Shown here: positions 10,593 to 19,386 of the stretch, in pieces
How the letters are laid out: the number at the start of each line of letters is the position of its first letter
Numbering within the stretch: position 1 is the stretch's first letter
Origin: Zancudomyces culisetae
Taxonomy: Eukaryota > Kickxellomycota > Harpellomycetes > Harpellales > Legeriomycetaceae
Assembly: GCA_001969505.1 (NCBI GenBank)
Contig: LSSK01001028.1
Span: 1 to 50,935 of the forward strand
Direction of reading: 5' to 3'
DNA: 50,935 bases
Notes under the pieces: generated by a model
The model's database searches: none
Seen by the model: only the letters and a program-made list of their open reading frames with translations
Told to the model about the DNA's origin: nothing
Translations under genes and position numbers: made by a program

Positions 10593-11261
10593 ATGCGTTT
10601 GGATGTTCTAGCATTTTCCTCATTGAGTATTTTTTCGATAGTCGCAGCCAACTATGACAATGGTATATATCAAGCTCTTGATGACTTTGAGTTTGAGGAG
10701 ATGCATGAATGTGACGGCTCAGGGCTGTGCGCACAGAGCGAAATGAATATAGTGGCAAATGAACTGAACGAAATCACCACAAACACATTGGCGGAGATGT
10801 CACAGACAGTTTCGGCTAATACAGAAACAAGTACACAAAAAATAAAGCGTAGGAGGGGTAAGAGAGGTGTAAATAGGAGGCGTAGAAGGCACAGAAAATG
10901 TAGAAAAAGTGAAAAAGATGCCAAGGACGAAAAAGATAAGGATGAAAAAGATGAAAAAGACAAAGACAAAGAGGGTAAGAGGTGTAAAAAACATAAGAGA
11001 CGCAGAAGATTTAGAAGATTTAGAAGATTCAGAAGATCCAGAAGATCCAGAAGATCCAGAAGATCCAGAAACGGAAAAACAAGTACAGGTGACGGGAAAA
11101 CAAAACCAACGGTACTATCAAGAGCACCATCTGCTGAGGGAGCAATTTCATCAGCAGTGGCAAGAACCCAAATGCTTGCAGTATCAAACTCAGTTGTGCC
11201 CGAACAAGAGCCAATGCCACCCCAGATGGAAAACTTTGAACCCGTAGACAATTTTGAGTAG
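10593..11261 (+). CDS. Secreted, highly charged repeat protein (hypothetical)
   Basis: 222 aa, not recognised. Residues 1-19 form a good signal peptide (MRLDVLAFSSLSIFSIVAA), so the product is probably secreted or wall/vacuole-targeted. After an acidic spacer with two cysteines comes a basic patch (KRRRGKRGVNRRRRRHRKCRK), an Asp/Lys/Glu tract (residues ~108-127, KDAKDEKDKDEKDEKDKDKE) and an arginine array RRF-RRF-RRF-RRS x4 (~134-158) encoded by seven 9-bp tandem repeats (11004-11066). A Pro/Ser/Ala/Glu-rich tail ends at 11261. Many dibasic sites would suit Kex2 processing. The start is the first ATG of the frame and leads directly into the signal peptide. A shifted frame in the same DNA (10909-11247) is also open. 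Function is unknown; repeat structure suggests rapid length variation. Confidence 0.7.
   Translation: MRLDVLAFSSLSIFSIVAANYDNGIYQALDDFEFEEMHECDGSGLCAQSEMNIVANELNEITTNTLAEMSQTVSANTETSTQKIKRRRGKRGVNRRRRRHRKCRKSEKDAKDEKDKDEKDEKDKDKEGKRCKKHKRRRRFRRFRRFRRSRRSRRSRRSRNGKTSTGDGKTKPTVLSRAPSAEGAISSAVARTQMLAVSNSVVPEQEPMPPQMENFEPVDNFE
11004..11070 (+). repeat. 9-bp tandem repeat (agaagattt/agaagatcc, seven units) inside the secreted-protein gene
   Basis: Seven consecutive 9-bp units (two AGAAGATTT, one AGAAGATTC, four AGAAGATCC) plus a partial unit. In frame with the gene they encode Arg-Arg-Phe/Ser. The gradient from TTT to TCC variants suggests expansion from one end. Being a multiple of three, unit gain or loss keeps both open frames. 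Confidence 0.95.
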
Positions 11262-11859
11262 AGTGGATCATTTGTCTTTGCGAGGGTTCCTCAGTTGGAA
11301 TGATTGTTCGAGATGAAACACATACCAGCTATTGTTTATTATTGTTATTTTTGTTTGTAATATTTATTGTTCAAACTCCAGCACTGTTTTTACAGTGACC
11401 CAAAAAATAAATATCCTTGAAATACGCTATCATACAAGTAGACTTATTTAGTTTAATTGCGGATATTATTCATAAAAAGATCACCTTATTCGCAATAAGC
11501 TTTGCCTCGTAAAATATTAAAAACCCAGGTTGATAAATAACCAGGATTGGTTAATTGAACAATTTCCTAAAAGTAATACTCTTGATTTATAGGTCAAAAA
11601 AGACCAGATGTACAAAAACAGCATACATTGTTTTTCCAGTCAAATAGTGGCAAAAATAAAGTAAATTAAAATCGCAAATGGCAATGGTTTATCAGTTCTG
11701 AAAAAAGTATATTTTAGGCTTCACAACACAACATACACTAGCTAGCACAACAAGACTATAAATTCACATATCCAAGTAATTCAATCATTTCCCACCAAGG
11801 TTTCAAGAGAATTTACATTATACTTCGAATCATACATCCCAGCTGAGGCAGATATAGAA
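11262..11859. other. Intergenic region, 0.6 kb
   Basis: 3' region of the secreted-protein gene and promoter of the phosducin-like gene, both plus-strand. AATAAA-like elements occur near 11406. No ORF or RNA was recognised. Confidence 0.55.
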
Positions 11860-12778
11860 ATGACCGTAGAAAATACTATTCAAGAGCAAAGCAGAGAAAA
11901 TCCAGACCAGCAAGAGACTGGTGTGTTATCTGCCCAAGATGTAAGTAATCACTCAACACACACTATGAATGTGTTATACACTTTGTATTCATAATTATTT
12001 TACTTTTTTTCGAACCTATCTCCCTCTCTCTCCCCCCCCCCCAAGTCTGAAATAACATGGATTTCATGGGTATTAGGTAATTTATACGGAAATCGAGCGT
12101 AAAGAGGGCCCTAAAACGGGCCCCAAGGGAGTATTGGCTGACTATCACTACAGCAGAATATTGGCCAGAAAAATGGAAACGCTGAAGGCAGCGGAGCGAC
12201 GTGAATATATTAATAATATGCATACTGCGGCTTCCGCAAGCACGCCTGAATCTACGATTTTACCAGAAAACAAGAAATATAACTTAAATGTTGGACGTAA
12301 AATTGATAACAGCAATAGCGATGCCGAAGATTCAGACAATGATTTAGAGGACGAATTATGCGATGATTCCTTCTTTGAAGAGTACAAAAGGAAGAGGCGG
12401 GAGGAAATCGATAGACTGGGTAGTTCCAAGGGATATGGTATTTTGAAAAAGGTGACACCGTTTGAGTACAATGAAATTGTTGATCAATGTAGCTGCACTG
12501 ACAGTTATGTTGTTGTGCTTTTGGCAATGGAGAAACATGAGGCTTCTCAAAAATTTGTTGGGATTCTCAGTGAAATTGCAACCAGACACAAACAGCACCG
12601 GTTTCTGCAAGTGGATGCGGAAGAGTGTGATTTTTCTGACCCAGATGTGCTACCCATAATATTGGTTTATCAACATGGTAAAATAACGGGAAATCATGTC
12701 AAACCTCAGTTACTATTGCCCGACCAGAATAATTTTGACGCCAAAACAGTTGAAAAACGCTTCTTCACAGAACTATAG
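11860..12778 (+). CDS. Phosducin-like protein (PhLP1/Bdm-1 type), two exons
   Basis: Exon 1 is 11860-11940 (27 codons, ends QD before GTAAGT); exon 2 is 12077-12778 after TATTAG. The protein is about 260 aa. The segment KEGPKTGPKGVLADYHY at the start of exon 2 is the diagnostic helix-1 motif of phosducin-like proteins. The C-terminal half is a thioredoxin-like fold without a CxxC site (FVGILSEIATRHKQHRFLQVDAEECDFSDPDVLPIILVYQHGK). Known family members assist CCT chaperonin in folding G-beta subunits and assembling G-beta-gamma dimers in the cytosol. An acidic stretch (SDAEDSDNDLEDELCDDS) lies between the two parts. The C-terminus stops shortly after the thioredoxin fold. The 136-nt intron contains an 11-base C run. 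Confidence 0.9.
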
Positions 12779-13911
12779 CTATATATGGACCACCACCAAT
12801 GTTTAAATATATTAATATTGTATATTTCGTATATTCTTAATAAATAATGTATCAAAAATAACAATGGGAACTGGCAACAAATGTCCACAGTTGACACAAG
12901 CTAGCTGTTGTACCGCATTTGGATTGCACCATTTGCCACTCCTCAGCTGATGTTTTTAGCATTAGAAAAAAAGAGTGAACCTAGCTTGCCATTTTTTGGA
13001 AAAATAATGAACTTCTAATATAGTTCAATGCTTCAAAAGCCACATAAAATAAAGAAAAGTGGAAAAGCGGCTAATCCACTTGTAGCTTTCATAGAAAAAA
13101 ACACAATAAATGTATCAATAAGGTTATGAAAATCTTGAAAAAAAGCAATATCCACATCAAAACACCTGTTGTGTGTTACAAAGGTGCTACAGTATGTGTA
13201 ATAGTTGTTGAATAGTTGTTGAATAGTTGTGGAAAAAATAAATTAATGAACCCCGTTCTACTTATATACTCAGAAATATTTTGGAAACAATGGTGGGGCA
13301 GAAGTTAAAGATGTAATAGCAAACGTTTGTTACTGAAAAGCACAATGTGTTTACATGTCCTAGCGAACCCCAAAGAACCATGATGGATGTGTGAGTAGGT
13401 TATCCCATATTACATTTATGGCTAGAGAGAAAGCGCTACTAAAAAGTGGCGTATAGCAAAGGAATGGTCTTTTTATGTTTTCATCTGTTTTCCGCAACGA
13501 ATCGCGATTTAGTATTCAAGACCTGTTACTTGATGCCGCATCAAACTCTTTATATATTCATTTTACCGCTCTTATCATTGGACGATCGTTTGTCACATTA
13601 ATGTTCAACTATTCGTCTAAATCTAGAAAATGGACCCAATTCTCATCGCACAAAAATAACCTGATTTCGATGGGCTACAAAATTGATTGAAAACACATAA
13701 TCCGGAAATATTACGCCCTTTGCTGTCGTAAACTAGAGCATTTTAAAGGACTAAATGCTTTATTTCAGAATATAAAGAATATACAAATTCTGAATCACCA
13801 AAGAAATCGACTTGAAAAAACCCTAGCTAAGAGAAATATAACGAATTTAATAGCAGTAAATAGAACGTTCTCGAATTTGTATCGGAGTATAATACTTACA
13901 GGTGTATTACA
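12779..13911. other. Intergenic region, 1.1 kb, with an 11-bp triplicated repeat
   Basis: Between two plus-strand genes. Contains three tandem copies of AATAGTTGTTG at 13200-13232 (third copy ends in TGG). A 71-codon plus ORF at 13475-13690 shows no motif and is not called. No RNA gene recognised. Confidence 0.55.
13200..13232 (+). repeat. 11-bp tandem repeat x3
   Basis: AATAGTTGTTG at 13200-13210 and 13211-13221, and the one-base variant AATAGTTGTGG at 13222-13232. Non-coding, about 680 bp upstream of the kelch-BTB gene. Confidence 0.95.
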
Positions 13912-16200
13912 ATGTTTACTTGGGAAGATCATATTCAAGATGTAAGGGAGGGCAAAGATGTGCGATTCAAACCAAAATACACCAGAGACTGTCTAGAAAT
14001 AAAGAGTTGTAAAGGCGACATTCCACCCCCACTCACAGGAAGCTCACTGACTTATTTGGAAGGCAAGGTCTATCTTATTGGAGGAAAGGTACCAGGAAAG
14101 AATGAAATATCTGAGGATATATATATTTATGATGTAGCTAATAATTCATGGTGTAAAGTAAGCAAAAAGGGACAAAATTTGGACGATATGCTTTCTCGGA
14201 ACCGTTCGGTAGATTTTTGCGTAGACAAAATGGAAAATGTTGTGGGAGCGGTTTACAAACCACGATTCTTTCACACTACAACTGCGTTTAGACATTATCT
14301 GATAGTTTGTGGAGGATTGGGGTTTGAACAAACTGTAAGCTACGTATATTCCGACGAGGGAGAGGACGAGCTTGATCTTAGTGAAGCCAATTCTATTTTT
14401 CAGCCCCGAATTAAGCAAGCTGGCCTGAATAGAGTTGCTATCAAGGAGAATAAAACGTTGAAAAAGCGGTTTTATAACGAGCTTCTGGCTTTTGATACGG
14501 AAAAAATGATGTGGATCAACCCAAAAGAGATTGAGTGTGATCCAGATAATGGTACTGGTGTTGGTGCATTAACCTTTGGAAACAAACGAGACAGCCACAT
14601 ATACCCGAACCTTGGATTAAAAAGTGTAGCCAGAAGCAAAAAATCAAAGACCAACGACGTGTTACCTTCAGCACGGTATGCACACTTGGCTTCTATGCTC
14701 AATGATAGACAACTATTAATCATTGGCGGTCAGGGGCTTTCTGACGAATATATACGAGAATATAACGTGTACGATTTCAATGAAAAAGAATGGGTATTTA
14801 AAGGGATCACTGACCAAGAAGTATTTACATACCGATCAGCACTAGTGAGTTCTCCAGGAGGTGGAGCATTTCTGTTTACTAATTATAATTTTGAGGAAAT
14901 AAAACACAGTTTATTCAGCATAGATAGCAAAACTGGATATAAAATCAAAAGCATCCCTCTGCCTGTTAGTAAACAGAGGCCACCTGGGCTCCGGTTTCCC
15001 AGCATACATATGAGAGACAAAAACACCATAATGCTTTCAGGAACACACATAAATAGTGAAGACAAGGCAATGTTCAGTATCTGGGCATACAACATTCAGG
15101 CCAATTCATGGTTTGAGTTTTTGTCAGAGTCAGAGTGGCGAGATCATAGCTGGAGCCAAACGGCATTGTCTGAATTGAACCAGAGCTATTTAATATTTGG
15201 AAATAGTAAAAGTAGCTTGAGTGAAGATTACAAAATGCGCAAAAATAGCTATTCGGATGTTATGATGTTGGATATGAGGTCTATTGGTCTTGCACGCGCC
15301 AGCAGTGGTAGGGTGGATATGTTTTTTGGGAAAATATGTTTGCCATTGACTTCCCGAACTATTGAACCTAGCGTTGAAGCAGATTTGGTTCAGGAAGGTA
15401 TAGAAAATAGTATTTCTGCACAGGAGCTAGCACAAGAACTGGGCATGCTTGCACTTTCTACGCAACACTTTAGCGATATGGTGCTGGAGACTGTAGATGG
15501 CAAGCTGATATCAGTAAACTCCTCTTACTTGAATCTAAGGTGTCCTACTATGTGTAAAAGATGGAATATCGATACTTCGCTTGCCAGAAACTCATCTATG
15601 GTTAGGAAATTTGTACAAAACACAAAAAATAAATCTTCAATTGGGCTAACAACGCATAGTTTGTCAGTATTAAACCTGACTCGAACAAACGCCCAGGGAA
15701 CCAGTACGCCACAGGCTAGATATGTTAAAGATATGATCTACCTTCAGGTTCCGGAAAATAGCGACGTGGTAAAAACATTGACTGAATTTACATATACTGG
15801 TTCTTTGGATATCTCCTCCTTGTATTCTCCCACATTAATCCCTGCCAGCGAACCCAATGATGACACCGTGAACCTCAAGCGTGCTGTTGCAGCTTTGAGT
15901 CGGCTGTTATTCTTGGGAAAAGAATTTGATTTTCCTGAGCTAACTGCAGCTGTTTCTTTGGCACTGTATAAGTTGGTAAATCTCTCATCAGCGCTACTAA
16001 TACTGGACGCAATACATCTTTCAAAGCTGCCAGAGGTTGAAATTTATTGTCTAACGGTTTTGAAAGAGTGTGGTGATTATTCTTATTGGAGAAATAGCAG
16101 TATCTGGAACAGTATTTCGGAATCGACTAGAAGATTTGTCGAAAATAGAATTGTCGAGCCACTGTTTGACAAGCTCAAGTCGAATGTCAAAACAAAATGA
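13912..16200 (+). CDS. Kelch-repeat / BTB protein (Ral2-like)
   Basis: Single-exon 762-aa protein. Kelch units are visible near residues 38-85 (PPPLTGSSLTYLEGKVYLIGG ... DIYIYDVANNSW), ~117-145 (PRFFHTTTAFRHYLIVCGGLG), ~247-295 (PSARYAHLASMLNDRQLLIIGGQG ... YNVYDFNEKEW) and ~360-410 (a weaker unit ending IWAYNIQANSWFEF), consistent with a beta-propeller. A BTB-like domain follows from ~518 (HFSDMVLETVDGKLISVNSSYLNLRCPTM) and resumes at ~610-700 (VVKTLTEFTYTGSLDI ... FDFPELTAAV), interrupted by a Ser/Asn-rich insertion. Kelch then BTB is the layout of S. pombe Ral2 and of LZTR1-type proteins, which act on Ras signalling, the latter as Cul3 adaptors. The ortholog assignment is inference. The start is the first ATG in frame. 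Confidence 0.82.
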   Translation: MFTWEDHIQDVREGKDVRFKPKYTRDCLEIKSCKGDIPPPLTGSSLTYLEGKVYLIGGKVPGKNEISEDIYIYDVANNSWCKVSKKGQNLDDMLSRNRSVDFCVDKMENVVGAVYKPRFFHTTTAFRHYLIVCGGLGFEQTVSYVYSDEGEDELDLSEANSIFQPRIKQAGLNRVAIKENKTLKKRFYNELLAFDTEKMMWINPKEIECDPDNGTGVGALTFGNKRDSHIYPNLGLKSVARSKKSKTNDVLPSARYAHLASMLNDRQLLIIGGQGLSDEYIREYNVYDFNEKEWVFKGITDQEVFTYRSALVSSPGGGAFLFTNYNFEEIKHSLFSIDSKTGYKIKSIPLPVSKQRPPGLRFPSIHMRDKNTIMLSGTHINSEDKAMFSIWAYNIQANSWFEFLSESEWRDHSWSQTALSELNQSYLIFGNSKSSLSEDYKMRKNSYSDVMMLDMRSIGLARASSGRVDMFFGKICLPLTSRTIEPSVEADLVQEGIENSISAQELAQELGMLALSTQHFSDMVLETVDGKLISVNSSYLNLRCPTMCKRWNIDTSLARNSSMVRKFVQNTKNKSSIGLTTHSLSVLNLTRTNAQGTSTPQARYVKDMIYLQVPENSDVVKTLTEFTYTGSLDISSLYSPTLIPASEPNDDTVNLKRAVAALSRLLFLGKEFDFPELTAAVSLALYKLVNLSSALLILDAIHLSKLPEVEIYCLTVLKECGDYSYWRNSSIWNSISESTRRFVENRIVEPLFDKLKSNVKTK

Positions 16201-16702
16201 CTTTTGTTAGCTTGTTCTTTATATCTGCATGTAATATTTCCAATGGTAATTTTAGTTAAATTGATACCAAGACCTAGATTTTCTTATTATCCACATTGTT
16301 ACTATCCAAATGTTTAATAAAACCATGATCTTTATTTTCTCACTCAACGAATGCCAGAAGTAGCTTGTCCTTAATATACTCCCTCTCCCTCTCCCTCTCC
16401 CTCTCCATTTCTATTAACCAAATTATCCCCTTTTTTTTCTTGTAAAGCGCCATATATTCGCGCTAAATTGATAAGCCAAAAAACAACAAAAAATTGCGAG
16501 ACAAATGCGAATTAAGGGACGGAGTTCTTCCCAGACAGTATATCAAAAATTTAGATAGTTTACTCTTATTGTAAAAGCTTGGTAATGATACCCTTTCCAA
16601 ACGTGTGTTGGAAAAAAGCGGAAAAATTAATAAAGCTCTTGAATGGAGATAAGAATTTAAATCATGAACTATAATAGCATACGGGTTCAGGCACTGGATC
16701 TT
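16201..16702. other. Convergent intergenic region, 0.5 kb, with a CCCTCT microsatellite
   Basis: Between the 3' ends of the kelch-BTB gene and NDUFB10. Holds AATAAA-type signals near 16315 and a (CCCTCT)4 tract at 16381-16406. No gene seen. Confidence 0.6.
16381..16406 (+). repeat. (CCCTCT)4 microsatellite
   Basis: Four perfect 6-bp units at 16381-16404, followed by CC. The strand is pure pyrimidine; lies between two convergent genes. Confidence 0.95.
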
Positions 16703-17104
16703 TTATTTTTTCTCAAAGGGATCGTCAATCTTTCGCCAGCCTGTAACACGGGTCTTGGGAAATTGGTCGAGATAGCGCAAACTCAGCACTCTGCAGTTCT
16801 CCTGATGATTTACACCTTCTCTTAAGTAGCATTCTTCCAATTTTTCTCTAAGAATTCTGGTCTCCATTAGTTTTATCCATTGTTCTCGAATAATGTTTGC
16901 ACGATTATTTAGGATTTCTATATTAAACAGTTAAAATGACCATTAGTTAAAGATTGTTCTCTGTTCTAAAGGGAGATTTGGTTGTTTTTCAAAATAATAA
17001 AAAAAAACAAGGGGATCAAAGTGAATTTGAATATGTAGGTTACCTTCTCTCTCGGAAATGTTTACCGAGCCTCGAGTTGCAAAAAGCTTTGGTTCGTTTT
17101 CCAT
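16703..17104 (-). CDS. NDUFB10: NADH:ubiquinone oxidoreductase subunit NDUFB10 (PDSW / fungal 12 kDa subunit), two exons
   Basis: Exon 1 is 17044-17104, exon 2 is 16703-16917, separated by a 126-nt intron (GTAACC...TAG). The 91-aa product contains RANIIREQWIKLMETRILREKLEECYLREGVNHQENCR, matching the conserved core of NDUFB10, including CxxxEGVNHxxxC, whose cysteines form disulfides in the intermembrane space. It is an accessory subunit of the proton-pumping arm of mitochondrial complex I. At 91 aa it is the short fungal form. The start ATG at 17104 (MENEPKLFATRG) gives the usual short N-terminus. Presence of this gene implies a complete respiratory complex I, a useful lineage marker. It is divergent from LSM2. 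Confidence 0.9.
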
Positions 17105-18068
17105 ATTTGTAACTATACACTCTGTTATTAAAGATAATTTATGAGTGATTTTAAAAGTTTTTGAAAGCTTTGTAACAAAAATAATCTCAATAAGCTGTTT
17201 ACTATTTTCGTAATTTTTTTTTCTGGAGGCCCTAATTTGCGATTTCAGCCAGATAGATAAAAAAAATGCATGAAGGGGGGGCAATGCCCAAAAATTGGTG
17301 AACAAACTATTTTGATTATTAGTGTTGCGAGTTGGCCAGATATCTTGCTATCAACTCCTAGAGCATTGCGTGCTAGGGAATGGAAAAAAAGGGGGGGGGA
17401 TAACAGAAGAAACAAGCACAAAATTCTGTCAAAGCGACGCTTAGTGCTATATACCTTTCAAAAAAAAAAGGGAGTCATCCTTCCATTTTTTTGTGAAATA
17501 TACACCTATGCATTAATTTATTTGCACATCAGGCATGTTTTTTGCGCACCAAATGTTATTCTACCAAGGCAATAGTATTCATATTATTGCACCAGTACGC
17601 TCAGCCTGTATAAAGTTAGAGCATGTCCTTACGTCCATCCAAAGTACGTTTGTATGTGGAATATTTGTTTTGTATCAGGCTTTTGTTTGTTTTTACCTGT
17701 GTTAATTTGGAAAGTCTTCATAATAAACAATTGCTAAAAAATAATAAAAATAAAAGCAAAATAAAAAAATAATAACAGGCGTTTTTGGGGAGTTTTTACC
17801 AATTAAAAGAAAACAAATATTCTTTTGCTTATATAGGTGATATTGGCCTTCAATTTAAGGACAGATTTAATTACAGTATTTCAAAGCCGCTCCTTATTGT
17901 TTAGAATATCTTTACTGTAAATATTTGATATAGCGCAAAATCAAAGGCTGAAAATAGCAGAAAAGTAAGGTGTGAAACGAAAGGTAGAAAAGGAAAAGAA
18001 ACTAGAAGCTATTTAGGTGCGAACTTATCTTACGAATTCTGTAGTAATCTGGGTTTAAATACGAAACA
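17105..18068. other. Divergent promoter region of NDUFB10 and LSM2, 0.96 kb
   Basis: AT-rich; G-runs at 17275-17281 and 17391-17398 and an A9 run near 17461. A plus ORF at 17270-17575 is low in protein character and not called. No RNA gene recognised. Confidence 0.55.
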
Positions 18069-18606
18069 ATGGTAAGCATAAATACGTGTTTCATAACAGA
18101 TGGCGTGGTGGATTTATATCCACGAGTGGACAAACCATATCCTGTAGGATTTTGTCTTTGCATTTAAGATTGTATGCGATATATTAAAAATCGGGATTTG
18201 GATACACGGTACAAAATAATAGTTGTTCTATTCGTTTTTCAAAACCCTAGTCGGTAAAGAGGTGACCATCGATTTAAAGAACGATATGTCGATTGAAGGA
18301 ACTTTGACTTCGGTAGATCAATTTCTCAATTTGCGTCTTAACGACATTAAAGTCAAGAACGTTGAAAAATATCCGCATATGGTAAGTAAGATCAAAAAAG
18401 TATACAAATGTGCTAAATCTAACATTGCGTCCTTGTTTTTCTACAAACTGTAGCTATTTGTTAAAAATTGCTTTATAAGAGGCTCAGTGGTTAGGTACGT
18501 ACATATACCACACCAAGAGGTAGATACTGCCTTGTTGCAGGATGCTACAAGGAGAGAATCCCAGATGGCCCAACAGGGTCCCAGAGGAGGACGAGGAAGA
18601 AAGTAA
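18069..18606 (+). CDS. LSM2: LSM2 (U6 snRNA-associated Sm-like protein), three exons with an ATG-only first exon
   Basis: Exon 1 is just the start codon (18069-18071) followed by GTAAGC; exon 2 is 18223-18381, exon 3 is 18454-18606. The 104-aa protein has the full Sm fold. Sm1: FFKTLVGKEVTIDLKNDMSIEGTLTSVDQFLNLRL. Sm2: FIRGSVVRYVHIP, followed by the family signature VDTALLQDATRRE. LSM2 is part of the cytosolic LSM1-7 ring (decapping and decay of mRNA) and the nuclear LSM2-8 ring bound to the 3' end of U6 snRNA. KYPHMLFVKNCFIRGSVVRYV is closer to animal and early-fungal LSM2 than to S. cerevisiae or S. pombe LSM2. An unusual GPRGGRGRK tail ends the protein, a short RG-type extension. Confidence 0.95.
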
Positions 18607-19386
18607 ACTTGTAACGCTTTTTTTTTCTTTGAAATATAAAGTGCGAAAACAGTGTTGTTGCATAGGAGCAGCAAAATATCTCAAAAACGTTTAAATAACC
18701 ATACCGTATAATGTTTATGCAACCATTTCATATCTATACAATTTCTATCCCGTTTTTTTTTTTGTTTTATCTTGTTTTGCAGGTACTAGGTGAAACATAA
18801 CATCTAAACTATGTTTTATGTTGTTTTTTTTTCTGTAGTGTTACCTCCGATTGTAGAAAGTTAACTATTACAAGTAATAAATTATGCAAAGATATTGTAA
18901 AATAAGTATAGCTGGCCGAATTGTTGTATCTATAAGAGAAAAAAAACATGTACTTTGTATCTTGATTGAGTGAGTGCCTCTCTCCTCTATGTCATTTCTA
19001 CTGAAAACAGACGAGATTAGATGTTGTTTGAATGCTCAAGTATTTCAAATTGGCTCAGGAATACGCCTAAACCAAAAAGCACATTTTCGAAAATTCGCCT
19101 CAAAAAAAAATTTTTTTTTCTCCTTTTGGTTGGGTAAAATTTTTTTTTCCTGCTACTTTTCGATTTCTCCAGTGTAATTAGAATCGAGATTTTTTTTATT
19201 GCTATTATTTATTTTTTTGGTTTGTTAGTAATACGAAAAATTCTACGAGTGTTTGCTCAGATAATTTATTTGGGTAGTTAAGGAAAGGGTGTTGTAAGGC
19301 CAAATGATGACAAGAAAAAGACAATAATTTATATCGAGTAAAAGGATAGTACTAGCAAAAAAAAGAAAGTATAAAGGAAGTGCACA
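18607..19386. other. Intergenic region, 0.78 kb
   Basis: Between LSM2 and ELP1, both plus. Contains several T8-T10 tracts (e.g. 18752-18762, 19109-19118, 19140-19148). No gene seen. Confidence 0.55.

Noticed and set aside
13475-13690. 71-codon plus ORF upstream of the kelch-BTB gene.
   Set aside because: No motif, no splice connecting it to the kelch gene, which has its own good start.
18441-18684. Antisense ORFs over the third LSM2 exon.
   Set aside because: Explained by the LSM2 coding sequence on the plus strand.
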